Assembly (NCBI GenBank): GCA_023379025.1
Contig: JAMCTH010000011.1
Span: 1-34,115 of the forward strand
From: Patescibacteria group bacterium
GTDB lineage: Bacteria > Patescibacteriota > Microgenomatia > UBA10105 > UBA927
DNA length: 34,115 nucleotides
Direction: 5' to 3'
Made by a program: the position numbers and the translations under genes. Of the stretch, positions 28,442 through 34,115 are shown one piece after another. Numbering within the stretch: the first letter of the stretch is position 1; each line of letters begins with the position of its first letter. The notes beneath the pieces were generated by a model. That model was not told the DNA's origin and did no database searches. It saw nothing but the letters and a program-made list of their open reading frames with translations.

Positions 28442-29986
28442 CTATAAAGTGACGGCTATTATAGCATCTTGGAGCATAAAATCAACTTTTCTGTCAAACA
28501 GGATGCCGCATTCCGCCGGTATTTCGACTTTGGTTACATCATTTTTCCCCTGCTTGAGGGATTTGATTTTTGCGCGTCCGACCTCCGCGTCCTGACGCAT
28601 GATCTTTACCGTGTCCCCGCGCGCGAGTCTGCCGGAAAGGACTTTTGTGCCTGCAATTCTGTCTTTGTCAAACGGAAATTCCGCGATAATCTGCCCTTTC
28701 CCGAGCTCCCGCTCTTTCCGGGTTACCTCTTTGAGGCCTGCGACTACTTCGGCGAGTTCTTCCAGAAGTTCATAAATGAGCCTGTAGCTCCGGTAGACGA
28801 CGCGTTCGGTTTCGGCAAGCTTCCCGGCTGCCGGTCTGACCGGGACGGAAAACCCGACAACCACAGCCTTATTTGCCTTTCCCTCCAGGATATCCGCCTC
28901 CGTGATCTCCCCGATGCCGCTTCTGACCACCCGTACCCGTTCGTCAAGGGATAGTTCGATCGCCTCGATCGATCCCGCCGTATCCGCTTTCAGAATGATG
29001 TTGAGTTTTTGCCGCTCCTGTTCGTCAACCGGTTTGAGAAAATCCGGCATGGCCGGAGGCGCGGGAGAGGCCGCAGCCGGGTGATGACGCTCACCGGCTT
29101 TCGGGGTTTCCGCCTTCGTGCGGATGAGGGATCCGACCGCAGGAAGTGTGCGGAATCCGAGCACCTCCGCGGGCTTTCCCGGAGGTACATCGGAAAGCGC
29201 CGTGCCGTATTCGTCAAACATGGCCCGGACTTTTCCCACTTCGGTAGCCCCCTCATACAGGGTGTCCGCGCGGGTGAGACGGCCGTGTTTGACGATGACG
29301 GAGACTGTCGGCCCCTTTCCCTTATCTACCTTTGTCTCTATGACCACAGCCTCGCATCCGGCTTCGCGGTCATCCGGCAGACGGCATGTTGCGGCAACAT
29401 CCCCTATGGCTGAAAGGAGTGTGTCGATCCCCGTGCCGTTTTTGGCGGAAACCGGTACGATCGGTACGTCCCCGCCGAATCCGGCAACCTGCACGCCCGC
29501 CCGTGCCAGGTCCGATTTCACCTTGTCCGCATTTGCTGCAGGCACATCGATCTTACTCAGAGCGACAATCATGGGAATGCCCGCTTTCTGTATCTCGTCA
29601 ATGGATTCCTTGGTTTGCGGCTTGACGCTGTCATCGGCGGCAACCACAAGGATCGCAATATCGGCGGCACTGGCACCGCGGGAACGCATCTTTGCAAACG
29701 CCTCATGCCCGGGGGTATCGATAAAGGTGATCGCACGCTCTTGTTTTGATACTTGAAGTTTTGGACTTTGAGCTTTTTTAGGGCTTGGGATTTGGGATGT
29801 GGGATTTGGGATTTTTACTTGATATGCTCCGATCTTTTGGGTGATCCCGCCGTGTTCGCGCCCTGCAATATCGGTTTTCCTGATCGCATCAAGAAGCGTG
29901 GTTTTTCCGTGGTCAACGTGACCGAGGACCGCAACGATCGGCGGACGGGAAGAAGGACGCGCTGCTGACTTCTCTGTATCGTTCAT
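28442..29986 (-). CDS. infB: Translation initiation factor IF-2 (short form, insertion in G domain)
   Basis: PPIVAVLGHVDHGKTTLLDAIRKTDIAGREHGGITQKIGAYQV...ITFIDTPGHEAFAKMRSRGASAADIAILVVAADD; C-terminal IF2 domains present. Confidence 0.96.
   Translation of the reverse strand: MNDTEKSAARPSSRPPIVAVLGHVDHGKTTLLDAIRKTDIAGREHGGITQKIGAYQVKIPNPTSQIPSPKKAQSPKLQVSKQERAITFIDTPGHEAFAKMRSRGASAADIAILVVAADDSVKPQTKESIDEIQKAGIPMIVALSKIDVPAANADKVKSDLARAGVQVAGFGGDVPIVPVSAKNGTGIDTLLSAIGDVAATCRLPDDREAGCEAVVIETKVDKGKGPTVSVIVKHGRLTRADTLYEGATEVGKVRAMFDEYGTALSDVPPGKPAEVLGFRTLPAVGSLIRTKAETPKAGERHHPAAASPAPPAMPDFLKPVDEQERQKLNIILKADTAGSIEAIELSLDERVRVVRSGIGEITEADILEGKANKAVVVGFSVPVRPAAGKLAETERVVYRSYRLIYELLEELAEVVAGLKEVTRKERELGKGQIIAEFPFDKDRIAGTKVLSGRLARGDTVKIMRQDAEVGRAKIKSLKQGKNDVTKVEIPAECGILFDRKVDFMLQDAIIAVTL
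29785..29813. repeat. Heptamer tandem repeat (TTGGGAT)x4, one unit with a G substitution, inside infB
   Basis: Plus strand ttgggat ttgggat gtgggat ttgggat tt. Confidence 0.85.
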
Positions 29987-30020
29987 AAAAATCGTACTCC
30001 TCCGGACGCACTGGCATAGG

Positions 30021-31064
30021 TTACTCGGGTGTTGCGTCAGAAGGCTTTGACGTTTTGGGTTTCTTTCCCTCCGCCGGCGGTTCGCCGGCTTCCGGCGTAC
30101 CCCCTTCTTTCGGCGTGCCTTTCCCGCGGATATCGATCTTCCAGCCGGTCAGTTTTGCCGCAAGCCGTACATTCTGGCCGTCGCGGCCGATTGCCAGGGA
30201 AAGCTGGTCGTCAGGGACCAATACGGTAGCTGCCTTTTTCTTTTCGTCAAGCGATACATCGAGGTCCTTTGCAGGCGCAAGGGCCGCAATGATGAACTGG
30301 CGCGGGTCTTCCGTCCACTGGATGATGTCGACCTTTTCGCTCCCGCCGAGTTCGCTGATGACCGCCTGGACCCGCACGCCTTTTTGCCCGACACAGGAGC
30401 CGACCGGGTCAACGCCGGACTGGTTGGAGTAGACGGCGATCTTTGTGCGTCCGCCCGCTTCCCGGGCAATCACCCGAAGCTCTACCGACCCCTGGGCAAC
30501 TTCCGGCACCTCCCGCCTGAACAGCCCCTCGACCAGCCCTTTATGTGCACGCGAGACGATAATTTCGTTGCCCCGCGCCGTTTCCCGGATCCCTTCTATA
30601 TAAAACGTCAGCCGCTGATTCAGGTGATAGCGTTCACCCTGGCTCTGTTCCTGGGGCGGCATGATCGCCTGGGTTCTGCCGATATCGACGATGACGTTGG
30701 GACCGTCAAACCGTAAGACCATGCCGGACACGATGGTGCCTACTTTTGCCTGAAAGTCAGTGAGAACCGCCTGTTTTTCCGCTTCGCGGATGCGCTGGAG
30801 AATGACCTGCTTTGCCGTCTGGGCAGCGATTCTGCCGAATCCCGGCGGGGTAATATCCTTAGTGTCCCGGAATATTTTTGCTTCCCCGGTATCGGGATTG
30901 AGGTCGACGGTCAGCGTCTCGAGCTCGTCGGCGCCATAGTCTTTCCGGTACGCGGCAAGGATGGCCGCCTTGATCGTCTCAACCACGACGGAGGGGTCGA
31001 TCCCCCGCTCGGTGGCGACCTGGTTGAGTGCTAATGAAAATTCGCTTCGTACTATTGCCGGCAT
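30021..31064 (-). CDS. nusA: Transcription termination/antitermination factor NusA
   Basis: MPAIVRSEFSLALNQVATERGIDPSVVVETIKAAILAAYRKDYG..., S1 region, KH domains (DPVGSCVGQKGVRVQAVISELGGSEKVDIIQW; LSLAIGRDGQNVRLAAKLTGWKIDI). Confidence 0.96.
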   Translation of the reverse strand: MPAIVRSEFSLALNQVATERGIDPSVVVETIKAAILAAYRKDYGADELETLTVDLNPDTGEAKIFRDTKDITPPGFGRIAAQTAKQVILQRIREAEKQAVLTDFQAKVGTIVSGMVLRFDGPNVIVDIGRTQAIMPPQEQSQGERYHLNQRLTFYIEGIRETARGNEIIVSRAHKGLVEGLFRREVPEVAQGSVELRVIAREAGGRTKIAVYSNQSGVDPVGSCVGQKGVRVQAVISELGGSEKVDIIQWTEDPRQFIIAALAPAKDLDVSLDEKKKAATVLVPDDQLSLAIGRDGQNVRLAAKLTGWKIDIRGKGTPKEGGTPEAGEPPAEGKKPKTSKPSDATPE

Positions 31065-31122
31065 CGTAGTGTCCGCATGCCGGTCCTGAGTTTTCTCGAA
31101 GGAGCGGCATAGCGGCCTCTAG

Positions 31123-31192
31123 ACCCGCCGGCAATCGCTCTTTGCGCCGCGCTACGAATAGTAGATAAGGCGCAAAGTAAGATGCGGCGGGT
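31123..31192 (-). promoter_or_regulatory. Three-tier nested hairpin in the nusA 5' leader
   Basis: Arms acccgccg (31123-31130)/cggcgggt (31185-31192); ctttgcgcc (31140-31148)/ggcgcaaag (31169-31177); ctac-gaata-gtag (31152-31164). Confidence 0.6.
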
Positions 31193-31209
31193 ACTTTCTT
31201 TAGTTTATT

Positions 31210-31233
31210 AAAAAAGGTGGGTATCTCCCACCT
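31210..31233 (-). terminator. Intrinsic terminator (minus strand AGGTGGG-agata-CCCACCTTTTTT)
   Basis: Perfect 7-bp stem, 5-nt loop, run of six U on the minus strand. Confidence 0.85.
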
Positions 31234-31254
31234 CTTCTCCACAACTTCCTACCT

Positions 31255-31282
31255 ATTATATAGCATCAGGAGGATTTTTCAA
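31255..31282 (-). promoter_or_regulatory. Promoter TTGAAA-N16-TATAAT upstream of nusA
   Basis: -35 is the complement of 31277-31282, -10 the complement of 31255-31260; lies immediately upstream of the 31210-31233 terminator. Confidence 0.65.
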
Positions 31283-31433
31283 GCTCCGAGAGGAGTTCCC
31301 GCTGCCGGCGGGAAAGGTGCGTCGGGATAGAGAGGGTAATTCTCACATATTCATCTCCCCGGCCAGCATCCCAGACATAAGATACATCCCGGACGCGAAG
31401 CTTGATCGAAATTCGCTGCTGAAGAGGGTTTTG
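31270..31433 (-). pseudogene. Orphan DnaJ C-terminal tail (dnaJ relic/partial duplication)
   Basis: Minus-strand translation [55 protein letters not shown] aligns without gaps to the dnaJ tail [55 protein letters not shown]. Confidence 0.8.
31302..31364. repeat. 63-bp perfect direct repeat, copy 1 (in orphan dnaJ tail)
   Basis: ctgccggcgggaaaggtgcgtcgggatagagagggtaattctcacatattcatctccccggcc identical to 32543-32605. Confidence 0.95.
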
Positions 31434-31436
31434 AAT

Positions 31437-32510
31437 TTATGGACAGTTCCCCAACACTTCTGCTTCTCGCCGTAACACTTCGTTGACAAAACGGGTGATA
31501 TATCTCTGAGGGTTTCTGACCCCCTTCACCCCCATAAGAGCTACAAGATGAGCCGAAATTTGTCTATCTATCCAAACCTGCCACTGCGCGTACGTTTTGA
31601 CATCTACCAAATCCGGATTCACGGTCACTATCCCCTTTGTTGACCATGACTGCCAATCTTCAAACTTGGCAAGACTTGAGTCTTTCCTCTTCAATTTCCC
31701 AAACCACTCATTCCGGTCTTCAGGCGCTATTAGTTTCTTAAATTCCGGATATTGATTCATGAAATCGACAAAAACTACACCCCCATCTTTCTGAAAACCG
31801 AAACCCTGAAAATAAAGAAAATGATACCTCTCCAAAAATTTAGATAGTTGCATTCTTGTTTTGACATCGACAAACAGTGTGTCTCGTTCACCTGATCCGG
31901 GAAGTGGCGAATGGGTTCTGTCATCTGCTAAATGAACAATTTCTTGACCAACGTCATCTGTAACTAAAGTCGGCCGGCCGCTTGTCAAACGTACGAAGTG
32001 GGCAAAACTTACATGCCCGGTTTCCGCTCCTGCAATTTTCATATCGACAATTATATCCGGCGCGACACCCTGCCGCTCAAGCGTGGGCCTGATAATGCGT
32101 GCATAACACTCCTCATACGCAGAAAGAGAATATGGCTCAGTCAGCATTCCCCTTTTCCACGCTTTTCTGGCCATAATTTCTGCCGGTTTACCCATATCAT
32201 GAAGTAAAGCACCTGCCTCAATCAGGTTAGCTTGAAAACTCTCTTCTCCGAATATTGCTCGTCCGAGCACACCCGAAGATTTGGCTACTGAAATCATATG
32301 ACCCCCGATATTCGTAAAATCTTCCGTCTCGGGTTCATGGGTAAAAGGATTTTCATACCGGTAAAATTCTGCACTAGGCAGAGTCCCGAGCATCCGCAGT
32401 ATTCCCATTTCCAGAGGATGTTTAGCTTCCAAAAATTGTTGAGCAGTAATTCGATCAATCGGCTGTAATATCTCTCGTACCATAAGGTAAATGGCTCTAT
32501 AAAGATTCAA
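31437..32510 (-). CDS. HD-domain protein (putative phosphohydrolase)
   Basis: [26 protein letters not shown] (HD motif), [11 protein letters not shown]; the ORF start at 32510 is TTG, an ATG is available at 32483. Confidence 0.7.
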   Translation of the reverse strand: MNLYRAIYLMVREILQPIDRITAQQFLEAKHPLEMGILRMLGTLPSAEFYRYENPFTHEPETEDFTNIGGHMISVAKSSGVLGRAIFGEESFQANLIEAGALLHDMGKPAEIMARKAWKRGMLTEPYSLSAYEECYARIIRPTLERQGVAPDIIVDMKIAGAETGHVSFAHFVRLTSGRPTLVTDDVGQEIVHLADDRTHSPLPGSGERDTLFVDVKTRMQLSKFLERYHFLYFQGFGFQKDGGVVFVDFMNQYPEFKKLIAPEDRNEWFGKLKRKDSSLAKFEDWQSWSTKGIVTVNPDLVDVKTYAQWQVWIDRQISAHLVALMGVKGVRNPQRYITRFVNEVLRREAEVLGNCP

Positions 32511-33385
32511 ATTCCTTTTCCGAGCTCTTCCAAGAGCTCCTTCTGCCGGCGGGAAAGGTGCGTCGGGATAGAGAGGGTAATTCTCACATATTCATCTCCC
32601 CGGCCGCCGCCCCGGAGGTGCGGGACGCCTTTCCCCCGGAGGCGGATAAAGGTGCCCGGCTGTGTCCCGGGCTGGATACGGATGTTGATCCCGCCGTCTA
32701 CCGTCGGGACGCTGACAACGGCACCAAGCGCCGCCTGGGTGAAGGTGATTGCATGATCGATGATAAGGTCATCCCCTTCCCGGCGGTATTTCTTGTCCGG
32801 ACGGACATCAATAACGATGTCAAACTCGTCGAACCGTATGCGGGAACCGGTCGTGACGCCGGCCGGGATCTTGATGGTTTTTTTGACCGAGCCTTCCCCC
32901 GCCCGGCCGCGCGGCAGGTGGATTTCCTTCGTCGTCCCCTTCACCGCATCCATGAACTCAATCGTCAGCTCATACGCTTCCCGCGGCCTCCGCCCTCCAG
33001 CACTCCTCCCGGAAAATCCGCCGCCGAAAAATTGCTCGAAGATCTCAAACGGGTCGATATAGTCACCGCCGCCACCGAACGGCATCCCGCCCTGGTTTCC
33101 GCCGCTACTATAATAGTAGGTAAACGGCCCCTGGCCTGCGGCGCCGTTTCCTGCACCGGGCTGGAACGGAGCGTGTCCGAACTGGTCGTACTGGCTCCGT
33201 TTGTTCTGATCGGAAAGGACGGCGTATGCCTCATTTATCTCTTTGAACTTTTCGTTGGCTTCCGGCTTCTTATTCCGGTCCGGGTGCCACTCGAGCGCGA
33301 GTTTCCGGTAAGCCTTTTTCAGCTCATCCGATGTAGCGTTTTTGGAAACGCCTAATATTTCATAGTAGTCGCGCGTTGTTGCCAT
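32507..33385 (-). CDS. dnaJ: DnaJ/CbpA-like co-chaperone without zinc-finger region
   Basis: J domain [34 protein letters not shown] (HPD), G/F-rich linker, C-terminal substrate-binding domains; no CxxCxGxG repeats. Confidence 0.93.
   Translation of the reverse strand: MATTRDYYEILGVSKNATSDELKKAYRKLALEWHPDRNKKPEANEKFKEINEAYAVLSDQNKRSQYDQFGHAPFQPGAGNGAAGQGPFTYYYSSGGNQGGMPFGGGGDYIDPFEIFEQFFGGGFSGRSAGGRRPREAYELTIEFMDAVKGTTKEIHLPRGRAGEGSVKKTIKIPAGVTTGSRIRFDEFDIVIDVRPDKKYRREGDDLIIDHAITFTQAALGAVVSVPTVDGGINIRIQPGTQPGTFIRLRGKGVPHLRGGGRGDEYVRITLSIPTHLSRRQKELLEELGKGI
32543..32605. repeat. 63-bp perfect direct repeat, copy 2 (in dnaJ)
   Basis: Identical to 31302-31364. Confidence 0.95.
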
Positions 33386-33390
33386 ATATC

Positions 33391-33444
33391 GTTCGAGCGC
33401 TAGCGAGAACTCCTACAATATACTTCTCGCTTCGCTCGAAGAAT
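33391..33444. repeat. Palindromic repeat (hairpin) directly upstream of dnaJ start
   Basis: gttcgagcgctagcgagaac ... cttctcgcttcgctcgaagaat; arms TTCGAGCG-cta-GCGAGAA / TTCTCGC-tt-CGCTCGAA. Confidence 0.8.
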
Positions 33445-33467
33445 GTTGTTTACACAGTCCAATGAAT

Positions 33468-33490
33468 ATTGTTCGAACGCTAGTGAGAAC
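33468..33490. repeat. Palindrome half-unit (attgttcgaacgctagtgagaact), 3' flank of GIY-YIG gene
   Basis: Same family as 33752-33775 and 33834-33858. Confidence 0.8.
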
Positions 33491-33494
33491 TATC

Positions 33495-33752
33495 TTATTC
33501 ACTTTTAAATAACAACTCTTTCTTTTTTCTACTGAAATCTTTGATTTGTTTTTCCCTATTTCTAGCCTCAATTAAATCGGAAAATTCCTCTAAATAAACT
33601 AATTTTTTAAAACCGTGCTTTCCGGTAAATTTACTTCCTTGTCCGCTCTTGTGTTGTTCCATTCTCTCGTCTGGATTCCAAGTTAAGCCCGTATAATAAA
33701 ACCCATCCAAACATTCAATAATATAGACAAACCATTTCCATGGTTTCATCAT
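33495..33752 (-). CDS. GIY-YIG nuclease domain protein
   Basis: WKWFVYIIECLDGFYYTGLTWNPDERMEQHKSGQGSKFTGKHGFKKLVYLEEFSDLIEARNREKQIKDFSRKKKELL: single-domain GIY-YIG (YhbQ/URI type). Confidence 0.9.
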   Translation of the reverse strand: MMKPWKWFVYIIECLDGFYYTGLTWNPDERMEQHKSGQGSKFTGKHGFKKLVYLEEFSDLIEARNREKQIKDFSRKKKELLFKSE

Positions 33753-33891
33753 ATTGTTCGAACGGAGTGAGAACTATCTACTTTACTTCTCGCGAAGTTT
33801 ACCCCGAGACTTCTCGCCGAGAGGCTCGAAGAATATTGTTCGAACGCTAGCGAGAACTCATACAATTTACTTCTCACTGCGTTCGAAGAAT
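33752..33891. repeat. Cluster of palindromic repeat units upstream of the GIY-YIG gene
   Basis: attgttcgaacggagtgagaact (33752-), tacttctcgc...gctcgaagaat (33784-33834, interrupted by about 30 bp), attgttcgaacgctagcgagaactc...acttctcactgcgttcgaagaat (33834-33891). Confidence 0.8.
33788..33813. repeat. 26-bp direct repeat (tctcgcgaagtttaccccgagacttc), copy 1
   Basis: Identical to 34090-34115 at the window end. Confidence 0.9.
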
Positions 33892-34015
33892 AAATACAAT
33901 TATATCTCATCCGCTAGCTACAAATAAACGCGCTTCCCGCGCGCCCGCTTTCCTATTGTATCGCTTCTTAAACGCCGGATATCCGGCTAGAAGAAATAAA
34001 AATGTTTACAGTTCC

Positions 34016-34115
34016 TTACCTGATCCGTTCGACGATAGCAATAAGTCCCAAGTAATCTTCATCCCAGTAATCTCGTTGAAGAAATCCACTCTCGCGAAGT
34101 TTACCCCGAGACTTC
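34016..34115 (-). CDS. C-terminal end of an unidentified ORF truncated by the window end
   Basis: Minus-strand reading KSRGKLRESGFLQRDYWDEDYLGLIAIVERIR*; family not recognised. Confidence 0.4.
   Translation of the reverse strand, partial: KSRGKLRESGFLQRDYWDEDYLGLIAIVERIR

Noticed and set aside
30979-31242. 87-aa ORF upstream of nusA
   Set aside because: Runs through the terminator and nested hairpin of the leader and overlaps nusA; no recognisable domain.
33391-33891. CRISPR array
   Set aside because: Repeats are inverted hairpin arms with irregular spacing around a coding gene, with no uniform spacers and no cas genes.

Overview
The window shows gene content typical of a Patescibacteria/CPR-like (Microgenomates-type) genome; this lineage call is an inference from streamlined housekeeping proteins, sortase, MltG and an archaeal-type AMP/thymidine phosphorylase. 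Most genes lie on the minus strand: rpoC (partial)-rpoB; PD-(D/E)XK nuclease; mltG; AMP/thymidine phosphorylase; sortase; a PilM-like/baseplate-J-like fusion; alaS; a RelB/RelE-type toxin-antitoxin pair; YtxH/DUF948-like envelope proteins; RodZ-like; ftsK; frameshifted rnj; a protease-less Lon AAA+ protein; pnp; rpsO; a HAD-like protein; a DHH-family protein; infB; nusA; an HD-domain protein; dnaJ; and a GIY-YIG nuclease. A small plus-strand accessory island (14.7-17.1 kb) carries a RibD/DHFR-like reductase, a 2-hydroxyacid dehydrogenase and a DUF5678/retropepsin-like pair. The most interesting signals are: a hairpin-rich nusA leader with a terminator directly behind a near-consensus promoter; a 63-bp perfect direct repeat flanking an HD-domain gene at the 3' end of dnaJ, with a second dnaJ tail left behind; a heptamer-repeat insertion in the IF-2 G domain; a GIY-YIG gene bracketed by palindromic repeats; an AAA+-only Lon between pnp and rnj; and the DUF5678-retropepsin couple. 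Both window ends coincide with repeats, so assembly or chimera artefacts should be considered there. No tRNA, rRNA or CRISPR array was recognised.
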